A stretch of DNA of 64,000 nt from Chlorocebus sabaeus (GCF_047675955.1 NC_132912.1:20124500-20188499); one strand, 5' to 3'; counted from the stretch's first letter, positions 23,800 through 35,540 are shown. Notes: a model not told the origin generated them from the letters alone. Numbers and translations: made by a program.

Positions 23800-24042
23800 T
23801 TCTTTCTTTGATAGAGTCTTGCTCTGTTACCCAGGCTGGAATATAACAGCATGATCTCAGCTCACTGCAAACTCTGCCTCCCAGATTCAAGCAATTCTCC
23901 TGGTTCAAGTGCTATGCCTGGCAGTAGAGACAGCGTTTCACCATTTTGGCTAGGCTGGTCTGGAACTCCTGACCTCAGGTGATCCACCCGCCTCGGCCTC
24001 CCAAAGTGTTGGGATTACAGGCATAAACCACCACGTGCAGCC
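23800..24042 (-). mobile_element. Alu, antisense, with internal deletion
   Basis: From 'gatagagtcttgctctg' to 'ccaccacgtgcagcc'. About 80 bp between 'attctcctgg' and 'gcagtagagacagcg', covering the usual 'cctcagcctcccgagtagctgg' region, are missing. Confidence 0.85.
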
Positions 24043-24631
24043 TGTAATTCTTTCTTTAGCTATGTGTTTGCCTTATCTTCAGACAGAATTTCCTCATAGT
24101 AGCAAAATGGAGCCAGTGGTTCCAGGTCTCATGCCTACATATCTCAGCAATCTGAACAAGGGAAATGATTTCTTCTCTACCTAAATTCCTGAATGTCTCA
24201 GTAATTGCTCCTTCTTAGGTTATTGGCTCATGCATGCCACCAACCACTGTGACCAGTGTAATAACATGAGCAAAATGGCCTGTGCCCAGTGTCAAGGAAG
24301 GTTCCCACCTCCAAATCTTCTGGTTGTGAAGCCCAATACACACAGATGAGTTGAATACATACCAGAGACACATCCACAGTGTGTTCTACCCTCAGACAAC
24401 CCAAACTATCAGTGTCATTATGAGATTCTGGAACAGAGGGAGGGCTGGAAACCCATTGAGGTGTCAGAGCCTTTGGGGGCTGCATGATCTTCTTTCTTCT
24501 TTCTTTATATTTACTTTGGTCTTCTTTCTCTGTAGACCTTTCTTTTCTTTCACCAAAGTGTACATATAATTTGTGTGCCATACCCAGAGTTTAATTGCAG
24601 ATATACCTAGGGCGTTTTATTTGTTTTGTTA
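24043..24631. other. Unassigned intronic sequence
   Basis: No gene. The minus-strand open frame 24228-24581 (117 codons) has no recognisable domain, and its low-complexity basic stretch suggests chance. Confidence 0.45.
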
Positions 24632-24964
24632 TATTTATTTATTTATTTATTTATTTATTTTAAGACAGAGTGTCACTCTGTTGCCCAGGCTGGAGCGCAG
24701 TGGCCGGATCTCGGCTCACTGCAAGCTCCGCCTCCCGGGTTCAACCGCCATTCTCCTGCCTCAGCCTCCCGAGTAGCTGGGACTACAGGCGCCCGCCACC
24801 TCGCCCAGCTAGTTTTTTGTTTGTTTGTTTGTTTGTTTGTATTTTTTAGTAGAGACGGGGTTTCACTGTGTTAGCCAGGGTGGTCTCAATCCCTGACCTC
24901 GTGATCCGCCCGTCTCGGCCTCCCAAAGTGCTGGGATTACAGGCTTGAGCCACCGCGCCCGGCC
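24632..24964 (-). mobile_element. AluY, Old World monkey type, antisense
   Basis: A (TTTA)n tail, then 'gtggccggatctcggctcac' (the reverse complement of the cercopithecid gagatccggccac variant), ending at 'gccaccgcgcccggcc'. A (TTTG)n expansion occupies the middle A-rich linker near 24815-24840. Confidence 0.93.
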
Positions 24965-25264
24965 TTTGTTTTGTTTTTTTTTTTTTTAAATGGAGTCTCA
25001 CTCTGTCTCCCAGGCTGGAGTGCAGTGGTACAATCTTGGCTCACTGCAACCTCTGCCTCCAGAATTAAGCAATTCTCCTACTTCAGTCTCCCAAGTAGCT
25101 GGGATTACAAGCACCCGCCACCACATCCGGCTAATTTTTGTATTTTTAGTAGAGATGGTATTTCGCCATGTTGGCCTGGCTGGTCTCAAACTCCGGACCT
25201 CAGGTAATCCGCCCGCCTTGGCTTCCCAAAGTGCTGGGATTACAGGCATGAGCCACTATGCTAG
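24965..25264 (-). mobile_element. AluS, antisense, immediately adjacent to the previous Alu
   Basis: Its T tract begins at the base after the previous Alu ends. The body runs from 'atggagtctcactctgtctcc' to 'gagccactatgctaggg'. It is more diverged than its neighbour. Confidence 0.9.
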
Positions 25265-25299
25265 GGTCTTTATTACATAAACAAAAAACTTACTGTTAG

Positions 25300-25597
25300 C
25301 ATTTAATCACTATTCTCAATATTTACATTTGGATCATAGTCTCTCTTTTAGGCACGAGGCAAAATCTATTTAGAATACTACATAGAATATTCTTTTCCTT
25401 TTTGTAATAAGTTACGTATATATCTCGATTGATGATTTGCTAAAAAAATACATGAGATTCATGTTTTGACTGGATTTCAAGAATAATTTTATTATATTTA
25501 ATTATCACTTAGATGATAAATGAATTAAACAAAATTCACATCCCAAACCTTATTATTCAAATCATAGACCTATTTATTCAACATTTTTTCTTATACT
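25300..25597 (+). repeat. Local direct duplication, copy 1
   Basis: 'catttaatcactattct' through 'attttttcttata' is repeated at 26204-26503 in the same orientation, about 904 bp downstream. Counting by eye there are about 39 differences in about 300 positions, so roughly 87% identity. The intervening 600 bp is not duplicated. Confidence 0.9.
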
Positions 25598-26111
25598 TAC
25601 CTGAAGTCTTTAAAATATTTTTTGTCTACTAACTCCTCAAATTGATTTCATGGTTATAAAACATTGCAATCAGAATTAGCCAAGAATCATATATTTTTCT
25701 GGGTATTTCTCATCAAAATTGTTTCTTAAAACATTTACATCTCTTCACTGAGTGGGAAACATGATGAATAAAGGCTTTGTGACAGGCACTATGGCAACAC
25801 CAACAATGAGAACTCAAATAAAAGTAGAATGTAGTAACTCAAATTAAAGGAAAAAAAATATTGTCTTCATTTCTAGGACCATTAGCTGAAAGCAGGCCCT
25901 AATATAACCTTATTTTTAAAGAAGAGAAGTTTGAATTTGTTATTACTAATCGTAATTACACCATAGGTTTTTAGTAAAAATTTCGAAAGAGACCTTTTTG
26001 TTCAAAAGGACCATTTTGTTCTGGTGAAAAATTAGATCTTTGCACCCAGTATATGTTTCCTTCTAACTCTTGTATATTTAATAATTTCCTCTAAAGAAGA
26101 CTACTAATTTT

Positions 26112-26146
26112 ACACATACACACACACACACATACACACACACACT
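26112..26146. repeat. (CA)n microsatellite
   Basis: CA dinucleotides with a few TA interruptions, between the two duplicated copies. Confidence 0.9.
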
Positions 26147-26203
26147 CATGTAAAATACAAAACTTAGAAGGAAATATATATTGAAATTGTTAAATATATA
26201 AAA

Positions 26204-26503
26204 CATTTAATCACTATTCTCCACATTTATATTTGGATCGTAGTCTTTCTTTTAGGTCACAAGACAAAATCTACTTAGAATACTGCATAGAATATTCTTT
26301 TCCTTTTTGCAATCAATTACATATATATCTCAATTGATGATTTGTGAAAAAAAATACATTGGATTCATGGTTTTACTGGATTTCAGGAACCATTTTATTT
26401 TATCTAATTAGCACTTAGATAATAAATGAACTAGACAAAATTCACATTCTAAATTTTATTATTCAAATCATAGGGCTATTTATTTAACATTTTTTTCTTA
26501 CAG
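26204..26503 (+). repeat. Local direct duplication, copy 2
   Basis: The second copy of 25300-25597. It ends only 184 bp before the PLXDC2 exon, and its last bases form 'ttttttcttacag', a cryptic splice acceptor that copy 1 lacks. Confidence 0.9.
26490..26503 (+). promoter_or_regulatory. Cryptic 3' splice site upstream of the PLXDC2 exon
   Basis: TTTTTTTCTTACAG has a better pyrimidine tract than the genuine acceptor at 26687. Use of it would add 184 nt and shift the frame, so it is probably silent or generates transcripts subject to nonsense-mediated decay. Confidence 0.4.
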
Positions 26504-26687
26504 TTCATGTGTGTGCATGAGTGTGCACATTTATTTATTTAATCCAAATTCATTTCTCTTAGAGTTTAGTTAATTCATTTGGCTCTTTTAAAGACTATTA
26601 ATACTCTTGAGTTCAATAGGGTTTTTTTTTAAGAATTGTAGTTAAAACATCTCTGTTCTTGATATATATTATTATCTGTTATTGCAG

Positions 26688-26834
26688 GAGGATACAGACC
26701 ACAATTACTACATATCTCGAATATATGGCCCATCTGATTCTGCCAGCCGGGATTTGTGGGTGAACATAGACCAAATGGAAAAAGATAAAGTGAAGATTCA
26801 TGGAATATTGTCAAATACTCATCGGCAAGCTGCA
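26688..26834 (+). CDS. PLXDC2: PLXDC2 internal coding exon (N-terminal extracellular region)
   Basis: This is a 147-nt exon of 49 whole codons, phase 0 at both ends. The translation begins EDTDHNYYISRIYGPSDS and ends HRQAA. I recognise it as the human PLXDC2/TEM7R ectodomain at about residues 109-157 (numbering from memory). The acceptor is AG at 26686-26687 after a weak, A/T-interrupted pyrimidine tract. The donor is a consensus GTAAGT at 26835-26840. The open frame runs past the donor to a stop at 26937-26939, which is intron read-through. PLXDC2 is a single-pass type I surface protein with a nidogen-like region and a PSI domain; PLXDC1 and PLXDC2 have been reported as receptors for PEDF. 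This exon precedes those domains and encodes an acidic, aromatic-rich stretch. It joins in frame to the exon at 47936. The exon number is probably 3, which I could not verify. PLXDC1 is the only serious alternative and fits less well. Confidence 0.95.
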
Positions 26835-27529
26835 GTAAGTGTTTTGACATTCAGGGTTCGTTTTTCCTACTGTGAAAAAAATGGTTGCTTTAATTGGCCT
26901 GTAGCCATTTCTTTTATAAGTTTGATAATTAAATATTAAAATGGCCCTATCTGTGGTAATCACTTTTCAAGTGTATTCAGTTCTGTAATTGTAATTTTGA
27001 TTAATAATTGCATATAAGATATGAAAGAAAATGAAATAGAATTGTTTTGATATACTGTCATTAATTTAACCAATTTTCTTAGTATATCTGATGAACGTAT
27101 ATTGGATTCAAAATTGAGCTTTATCTTGGATTATTTTTAGTTTTCTTATAATCCATGAGTGTATAGAACATTTTTAAAAATTACTTGCATTTTGTATCTT
27201 CCCATTTACATGAGTTTATTCCTCTTGGTCTTGGATTTAACCAAAGATTTAACCGAAGTCATTTATGACTTAGATAACATATATAGAACAAATTATGTTC
27301 TTAAATGAAGACGTTTGATATAAAGAGAAATAATACAATATAGATAGCATCACATTGATATTTTAAGCCTGGGCTCATTATTTCCTAACCGTGCTCCTGA
27401 AATAAATAATTTGACTATTCTGAGGTGCTTTCTGCATGTGTAAACTGGAGATGAGAGGGAATATTAATACTAGCCTCCCTTTCCTTACATGGTCATGAAT
27501 AGCCTATTCAAGGGCCAGCCTGAATGCTC

Positions 27530-27705
27530 AAATGCATTCGCTTTTTCAATATTCACAACAATCCTATGATTTAAATATTGTTACATCACACATTGCAGAT
27601 AAGAGAACTGAGGAGTCTTGGAAAATTCAGATAACCTGTCCAAGGGTCTCCACTAGAAAGTGGTAAACTGGGATGTTAACCTGGGTAGCCAAGCTGATGC
27701 TCAAA
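27530..27705 (-). repeat. MIR, antisense
   Basis: 'attcacaacaatcctatga', 'cagataagagaactgagga' and 'aagtggtaaactgggatg' follow the order of a reverse-complement MIR. Confidence 0.75.
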
Positions 27706-28904
27706 TTTTGTGTGTAAAATTTATCACACTTGGTTCTCAGAATGTTCTTTGATCATCATTTTATGATAAATGCCGGATTTCACATTTTCACAGGTGTTTG
27801 GTTTTGCTGGCCTGGGTAACGGTGGTGATAGTGTCATTGGTGAAACCATGAGATGTTCTCTTCAGTATGACCTGAAGTGAAAAGAAAACAGCTTTAACCT
27901 TTCAAGTTATTTAGAGAGGTATTGATTTGATAAATGTTAAATATCAAAATTTTTGGCAGTGGCCTTCCTCGTTTATACGTAGATGTTCCTGTTTTCAGGA
28001 GATCAACTGCTAAAAGCTAAATGGAAATTAAGAATAGTATACCATGATGATTCATTGAATTTTCAGTGTAGAGCACATGCTTCCTGAGTCTGAGAAGCAA
28101 ACAAAGTAGCTACCTTTCCTTACTAAATTCCATCATCCACCCCCACCCCACTTTTTTCTATATTCAGGCAACCCCAGGTAGGCAAGATGACAGATTTAGA
28201 AATAATTCACTGTGGAATTTCCAACAGATTTTCAAGAGAAGAGAAAATGGTAAAGAATAGATTCGAACAATGTCTATCTGAGATCTATTGCATTTGACAA
28301 GCTTACTACTATAGCACAGTGGTTAATAGTATAAAATATACTTTGTGGAGTTTTGAATGTTGGTGTGTGCACATGGGGATTTGGTGACGTGGCCTAGTTC
28401 TAGTGTCAGCCACTATGGGTGACATCTATAAGCAGAGAAAGAAGTTCCTCAGTTAAAGTATTAGCTGATTTCTTCCTCTATACAAATATGGCTACCATCT
28501 CTCTCCTCTGTTCTGCCCCCCAATGTAAGACAGTTTGTATCCTGCCTCTCCTTAAAGAAGCCTGTTCTCTTTGCAATAGGGTTTACTTGGTTGCCTTGTG
28601 ACAGCTCTCTGATTGTCTCATGAAAAATGATAATACTGTAGACAGTCCATTTTTTCTTATTGTTAGTATGGCAGTGACATTGTTTGTTGCTTTTAACACT
28701 TTAGGTCGCCTCAAACATAAATGGAAGGACTTGAACTTCTGGTTGTAACTTACCTGGTGCTCTTTATGTTGATGGTTAAATATATACAATTGTTAGAGGC
28801 TTTTGTTTTAGATACTCTGCCATTGTCATATCTTGGGTTCTTAGTTATCCACGAGTATTTAAGCCATTAACAAACATTTCTTCAGAGTTAGAAATTGGTG
28901 GAAA
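27706..28904. other. Unassigned intronic sequence
   Basis: No gene or named repeat recognised. Confidence 0.5.
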
Positions 28905-31155
28905 AAACTGTCAACAAAATTTGACATACTTCATATTAAAAACTCTCAAGAAACTAGGCATAGAAGGAACATACCTCAAAGTAATAAGAGCCATCTGTGA
29001 CAAACCTACAGCTAACATTATACTGAATGGGCAAAAGCTGAAGCTTTCCCCTTGAAAACTGCCGCAACACAAGGATGCCCTCTCTCATCATTCTTATTGA
29101 ACATAGTATTGGAAGTCCTAGCCAGAGTAATTAAGCAAGACAAAGAAATAAAGAGCATCCAAGTCAGAAGAGAGGAAGTCAAACTATCCCTGTTTTCAGA
29201 TGGCATGATTCTATATCTAGAGAAGCCCATAGTGTAGGCCCAAAAGCTCCTTTAGCTGATAAGCAACTTCAGCAAGTTTCAGGATACAAAATCAATGTTC
29301 AGAAATCACAAGCATTCCTATACATCACCAACTGCCACGCCAAGAGTCAAATCAGGAAGGCAATCTCATTCACAATTGCCACAAAAACAATAAAATATCT
29401 AGTAATACAGCTAACCAAGGAAGTGAAAAATCTCTACAATGAGAATTACAAAGCACTGCTCAAAGAAATCAGCGAAGACACAAACAAATGGAAAAAAAAA
29501 ATCACATGATCTTGGATAGGAAGAATCAATATCATTAAAATGGCCATACTGCCCAAAGCAATTTACAGATTCAAGGCTATTCCTATCACACTACCAATGA
29601 CATTCTTCACAGAAGTAGAAAAATTTATTTACAATTCATATGGAACCAAAAAAGAGCCCAAATAGCCAAGGCAATTCTAAACAAAAAGAACAAAACTAGA
29701 AGCATCACATTGCCCAACTTCAAATTATACTGCAGGGCTGAAGTTACCAAAACAGCATGTTACTGGTACAAAAACAGTCACACAGACTAATGTAACAGAA
29801 TAGAGAGCCCAGAAGTAAGGCCACACACCTATGACGATCTGACCTTCAACAAACCTGACAAAAACAAGCAATGGAGAAAAGACTCCCTATTTAATAAATG
29901 GTGCTGGGATAACTGGCTAGCCATATACAGCAGATTGAAGCTAAATCCCTTCCTTACACCATATACAAAAAATCAATTCAAGATGGATTAAAGACTTAGA
30001 TGCAAAACCCAAAACTATAAAAACCCTGGAAGACAACCTAGGCAATACCATTCTGGACATAGTAAAAGGCAAAGATTTTATGACAAAGACACCAAAAGCA
30101 ATCATGACGAAAGCAAAAATTAACAAATGGGATCTAATTAAACTAAAGAGCTTCTGCACAGCAAAAGAAACTATCAACAGAGTAAACAGACAACCTACAG
30201 AATGGGAGAAAATATTTGCAAGCTATGCATCTGACAAAGGTCTAATATCCAGCATCTACAGGGAACTTAAACAAATTTACAAGAAAAAAAAGAACATTAA
30301 AAAGTGGGCAAAGACATGAACAGGCACTTTTCAAAAGAAGACATACATGCAGCCAAGAAGCATAGGAATAAAAACTCAATATCACTGATCATTAGAGAAA
30401 TGCAAAACAAAAACCCCAGTGAGATATCATTTCACACCTATTAGAATGGCTGTTATTAAAAAGTAAAAAAACAAAACAAACAAACAAAAAAAATCAGACG
30501 CTGGTGAGGTTGCAGATTAAAGGGAACACTTATACACTGTTGGTGATGCTGTAAATTAGTTCAACCATTGTGGAAAGAAGTATGGCAATTCCTCAAAGAC
30601 CTAAAGACAGAAATACCATTCGACCCAGCAATCCTATTACTGGGTATATACCCAGAGGAATATAAAACATTCTACCATAAAGACACATGCATGTGAATGT
30701 TTATTGCAGCACTATTCACAAAAGCAAAGACATGAAATCAACCTAAATGCCATCAATGACAGATTGGATAAAGAAAATGTGGTACATATATACTATGGAA
30801 TACTATGCAGCCATAAAAAAGAACAAGATCATGTCTTTTGTGGGAACATGAACAGAACTGGAGGCCATTATCCTTAGCAAACTAATAAAGGAACAGGAAC
30901 CAAATATACCATGTTCTCACGTATAAGTGGAACTAAATGATAAGAAGTTATGAACACAAAGTAGGGAAAAACAGTCACTGGAGTCTACTTAAGGGTGGAG
31001 GGTGGGAGGAGAGAGAGGAGCAGAAAAGATAACTATTGATTGCTAAGCTTAATATTTGGGTGATGAAAGAATCCATACAACAAATTCCTATAACATGAGT
31101 TCACCTGTGTAACAAAGTTTCACACATACTGCTGACCCTAAAATAAAAGTTAAAA
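28905..31155 (+). mobile_element. 5'-truncated LINE-1, sense, with decayed ORF2
   Basis: About 2.25 kb from within the ORF2 reverse transcriptase to the 3' end ('cctaaaataaaagttaaaaaa'). The reverse-transcriptase region reads FSDGMILYLE near 29190-29222. In active L1 the motif is [FY]ADD, so the second catalytic aspartate is replaced by glycine. Frameshifts and stops break the rest (open pieces at 29052-29237 and 30080-30319). It is an inactive fragment and too old for a visible target duplication. Confidence 0.92.
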
Positions 31156-31439
31156 AATTTATATGTGCTATTATGGTTATATTGTATCTCAAGACCCAAT
31201 ATACACTTAGGGTTGGATTAATGACAGTGGAGGTATAAACCCTATTTTAAATACTCTTTCTCTTAATTTTGAATATTTTGGGCCTCCGTCTTGTCAGATC
31301 TGATTCCATCATTATAGTTTTTACTTCATGATGTGTTTCATACAAGGCTGACTCAGCACAGAGCTTTGCTAGCCACAGTCTTGTGCACTCCTGTGCTTTC
31401 CTTTATTAGTATAAAAACCAAATCTCTTATTTGGCAGGT

Positions 31440-31535
31440 CTAAATGGGCCAGAAAATTTGCATTTCTACAAATTCCAAGGTCATGCTCATGCCGCTAATC
31501 CAGGGACCATGCTCAGACTCTGTAGCAGGGGTTGC
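31440..31535. mobile_element. MER5A-like hAT fragment
   Basis: 'gaaaatttgcatttctacaaattcc', then 'atgctcatgccgctaatccagggaccatgctcag' matches the MER5A right half in order. Confidence 0.6.
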
Positions 31536-31700
31536 CATCCTGTTTCTCAAAAGGTCAAGATAATATGTTGCTGTTGCAGGCCTTATGGCCTCTGTCACAA
31601 CTACTCGACTCTATTGTTATAGCTTAATAGCCATAGACAATATGTAAATGAACAGGCATGGCTGTGTTCCAATAAAACTTTATTTATGGAAAGAAAGAAG
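31536..31700. mobile_element. hAT/Charlie-like DNA transposon fragment (tentative)
   Basis: 'ggccttatggcctctgtc', 'cataggacaatatgtaaatga'-like words and 'gtgttccaataaaactttattta' match a common old DNA-transposon end. The family name is uncertain. Confidence 0.5.
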
Positions 31701-31736
31701 ACATTGGTCCTGTATCTACTTTGTTATTACTCTCAA

Positions 31737-31742
<6 letters not shown>

Positions 31743-31768
<26 letters not shown>

Positions 31769-31815
31769 CCCATACATGATCACACAAACACACAAAAAAA
31801 ACACACTGACACACA
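31743..31815. repeat. (CA)n microsatellite, interrupted
   Basis: A pure (CA)13 or so, then degenerate CA/A-rich sequence. Confidence 0.9.
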
Positions 31816-33427
31816 CTTCCATTTTAACAATAAGATTGGTAATATTAACTATTTTCCATTTGAAAAAAAATGCTACGTGAACTCTTTAAATTTACAGCCT
31901 GAATATTACAAATTTACTTGCTAGAATATTTTTTAAATTCCCCACATTCTCTTTTCATAAATGTGATTACTAAATATTAGCCTGAGCTTTCCAAACTGTA
32001 TAGAGTAATCCATGTTCTAGCATTTCCTCAGTTGGTCTTTCTACCTTTCCAGTCCTGCTTGGTTCTCTGTTTCATTTCCATTGCGCTTTTCTCAGAATAA
32101 AATCAAGTTGTTACAAAAGATGACAGAATTTTAATATTAAGGTGATATTATGACCGGGGGCTGAGTAATGCCCACATACACATCTACATACAACACACAC
32201 ACATACTTCATGTTACTGAGGTGGTAAAGCACAAGGGAAAATGGAAAATGGCAAACGCGAATCCACCTTATTAATTAGCTTTGCTCCTGTTCTCATTGAC
32301 ATAAAAAGCTCTCTGGTAATGTGGCTGGAAACAGGATTTAAATTTAAGCTCCAAGGGGAAGAAGGGAGTTTCTCGAATCTTATCACCAGTTCATGTAATT
32401 TGCATGCCCACGAGTATATATTCTGTCAACAAATTATGCAAAAAAAAAAAAAAAAGATTTAGCTCGGGATAGTCCCAGGGCCAGAGGGCTAACAATTTAG
32501 CCCTGAATAAGCAAGAGGTAGAGTGAGAAGGCAAGAATGTTGACCCTCCCAGAAGAGGCAACTTACCATCCACTTCCCTGCTTCCTGAAATGGAAAAGAG
32601 GAGGGTACAAGAGATGTTTTACCTAGGAACATTATTTTTTAAAAAACATATTTCCCCCCTTACCATCACTGCATATAAATGTGGTCCAAACACTATTTTC
32701 GAATCTTAGATAATATTCTTGAAAGAGGATGAGGGTGGAAATAAAGTAAGTTTTTCATTTTCTCCCATCCACAATAATATCTTATAATTTCAGAGCAGAA
32801 TAAAACATAGGAATCATTTAATTCACATATTTGACATGCCCACACACATTAGTATCTCTTTCCTTTTATAATCTCAATCATTATCATTAGTATTTACATG
32901 ACATATGTGTATAGTGGAATTTGATTACATGTGCTTTCAAATCTCTCCATTGTCGTTTTTGTTTAAATAACATTTCTTAAATCATTATTGCAAAATAAGC
33001 AGATGCTAAAACCTAGTTTTGCAGTTGACAAATTAAGGCAAAGACCATGTCTTTCTAGCTAAAGCAAAGTGAAGAATTGGTATGAGTTCCTGCCAGATGG
33101 TAAGCAATGAGGCAGGCATTTTATATTAAAATTCTCAGAGTTATCTGGGTATTTTGTCCTTCATTCAGAGCCGCACAGTTTTCAGGTTGCAAATCTAAAA
33201 GTTTCTGACTATAAACCTAGAAACCAGCCTGGACTTGTTCTTTTCTCTCTTTCTAGACATTTAAAATTCCACATTTTTGTGATTTTCCTCTATATTTCTA
33301 CATCTATATATTATTTAATTTATTTCTGGACACAGTTTGATTCAACTGCCAGACATATTGGAATTATTTTGTCTTCTGAAATGACATTCTGATTGAAAAC
33401 TCCTAAAGATATATCTCTGTCCTGGTG
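31816..33427. other. Unassigned intronic sequence
   Basis: No gene. A 17-nt A run near 32440 and scattered CA-rich words near 32170-32205; otherwise single-copy in appearance. Confidence 0.5.
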
Positions 33428-33600
33428 GAAGGAGTCCAGTGTTTGAAGTTAGGAAACCTTAGCTCCAACACTTATTTTTGTGGATTCTGGCCTCTTTGCA
33501 CCTCAATTTTGTAACCTGGAAGAAAGGGGGTAAAAATGCCTGCCTTGACTGCCTCCCAGTGCAATGTTGAGAATAAAAATGAAATAGTTATAAAAGGACA
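33428..33600 (+). repeat. MIR, sense
   Basis: 'ttaggaaaccttagctccaacactt', 'tttgcacctcaattttgtaacctgga' and the tail 'tgttgagaataaaaatgaaatag' keep the MIR order. Confidence 0.7.
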
Positions 33601-34091
33601 CTAAAAACCTCAACAAAACAATACGGTTGCTGAGCATTATTATTTGAGTGTTCTAATTCTTGACAACAAAAATAATAACCCCGTCAAAGAAAGTAGTTAA
33701 GGCAGTAAAAACAGATTGTATTTAGGGTTATTGCAATGAGGGAAAGAATCTTGATGTAGAACTGGGCTCAGTTCTGAATGTAGCATGGGCAAGACGAAGA
33801 TATGGCCAAGAGCAGAGTGGGCATCAGTGGAGGGAAAGTTATAAGAGGAGACGTGAGAAGTAAGTGGCGATTGTGCCTAAACTGAGTTGTTAGGATTTTT
33901 ACTGAAGGAGGGTCAGGGTGATTAGATAGCAAGGGTGGGAGATGAGGGTTTGATCAGTATTGAGGATGGTCAGACATCAAGGGTGGGGAGTCTTACTAAA
34001 CTGACTTAGCATCTTGTCATTCCCGAATAAGTTAATATCTGAGTCTCTCTAAGAGTCTCTCTCAGATAGATAAATACATAGATGCATAAAT

Positions 34092-34158
34092 ATGGATGGA
34101 TGGATGGATGGATGGATGGATGGATGGATGGATGGACGGACGGACAGATGGATGGATC
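34092..34158. repeat. (GGAT)n microsatellite
   Basis: About 16 GGAT units with late GGAC variants. Degenerate GATA/GATG repeats continue to about 34262. Confidence 0.95.
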
Positions 34159-34262
34159 ATGGGTGGAAGAATGGCTAGAGATCTAGGTAGAGGATAGAGA
34201 GATGGGTAGATGGAAAGATAGGTAGACAGATATATTAATAGATGGATGGATGGATAGATAGG

Positions 34263-35349
34263 TAAAGATGATTGATATATCTCTATATTTCTATCTCTAT
34301 CTTTCTATGTATATATTTTATGCCAAGCAATTGCCAATATACTGTTTGCCAGACATAAACACACTCTGGCTTAAATATTTTTTAATCTTTCTGTATGTTG
34401 GTAGGAAGATTGATTCTTTAAATATGAAACAACAGCAAAATGAAATGGTTGAAGTGCTGTTCTCTGTCTGTCTCACTCTATCTCTGTCATAATGCAGGTA
34501 AGGTTTTTAATGAAACTTGTTTGACTTTTTATGTGTTGGTTGTTTAAAATTTTTATATTGAACTGTCTTTGATGACATTTCTGACTACTTGAATATACAT
34601 AGAAAAATTCATTTAAAAATTAAGTTTTCTGGAGATTTCTTTTATTCCCTTCAGGAAAATAACTCATTGCTTCAGTTAGCAATGAGTCTCATATTTGCAT
34701 AGTGTTTAAGTTGGGAGAACTAAATTTGGCTGCTGATGGTGACTTTAGTAAGTTGGTTTTTCATATTGGACACATTTATTTTTTTCTGTGCAACAAAAAA
34801 TCTGTTGATAAGTGCTCATTTTTCAAAAGGATTAAATTGAAAGGCAATATAATTTGCTTTCTCTATTAGGCGATTATCTAGACTGTATGTATTTGCCTGA
34901 GTTCTGTTCGTAATGTCTAATAATAGGTTGCTTTTTATTTACTCTTACATTTGACTGGTTGAATAAACTTGCTGCATTCTGTCTTTTGAGTTGCTTCAAT
35001 TCAAGTGAGACACAAGTTTATCAACCTGGTCTTACTTGTCTTTACTCGTAGGATTTTCCTCCAGTTTGATAACAGACTGGGATAAGTCGTATCTGCATAT
35101 GTCTCTGTAGCTTAATTTCAGTTGAATAAAGTCTTCTACATACATAAAGGAAGAAATATATTCGACATAATGTAATATTTTATTGAATACTATTCATATT
35201 TTTGCTCTAATCAAATTCTAAATACTCAGAAAATTCGTAGTTGCAAAATAGTAAAGGAATTCTCTTTGGATATTTAAAAGGCGTGTTCTAGTCTTCAACG
35301 TCCTACAAAACAGATGTACACTCCAAAGTAATCATGGATTAATTTGTTT
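34263..35349. other. Unassigned intronic sequence
   Basis: No gene or named repeat recognised; AT-rich. Confidence 0.5.
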
Positions 35350-35354
35350 AAAAA

Positions 35355-35540
35355 ATAACAGGGATTCAAAAGCATAGGATTTGGCATCATGAGATCCAAA
35401 TTCAAGTTTCTTACAACTATGAGACCTTGGGCAAATCCCTAAATTCCCTGTCAATTTCTTCCTGTACTAAGTAGTTGTGATAGTAATGTCTGTCCTGCCT
35501 ACCACATACAATATATTAAAATGAAATGTTATGGCACTTG
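35355..35540 (+). repeat. MIR, sense
   Basis: 'gcataggatttggcatcatgagatcc', 'actatgagaccttgggcaaatccct' and 'tagtaatgtctgtcctgcctacc' follow the MIR consensus order. Confidence 0.72.

Larger units (their letters stand above)
1..26687 (+). other. PLXDC2: PLXDC2 intron upstream of the first visible exon (3' part)
   Basis: The window opens inside this intron, and its donor lies upstream of base 1. I found no sequence coding for the preceding protein segment (signal peptide and N-terminal residues). The content is MIR, L2-like, MLT1, THE1, ERV1-like LTR, L1 and Alu copies separated by AT-rich sequence. The final 1.4 kb before the exon holds a local ~300-bp direct duplication. Confidence 0.85.

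Noticed and set aside
23436..23852. Long open frames rich in Pro-Ser-Leu or Arg-Glu-Gly (136, 95 and 78 codons)
   Set aside because: They are translations of the homopyrimidine/homopurine microsatellite, which lacks stops by composition.
24626..25280. Overlapping open frames of 67-96 codons on both strands
   Set aside because: They are Alu translations (motifs such as SVAQAGVQW and GITGMSHYA) and not genes.
34092..34262. CRISPR-like or minisatellite array
   Set aside because: It is a plain GGAT microsatellite with no spacers.
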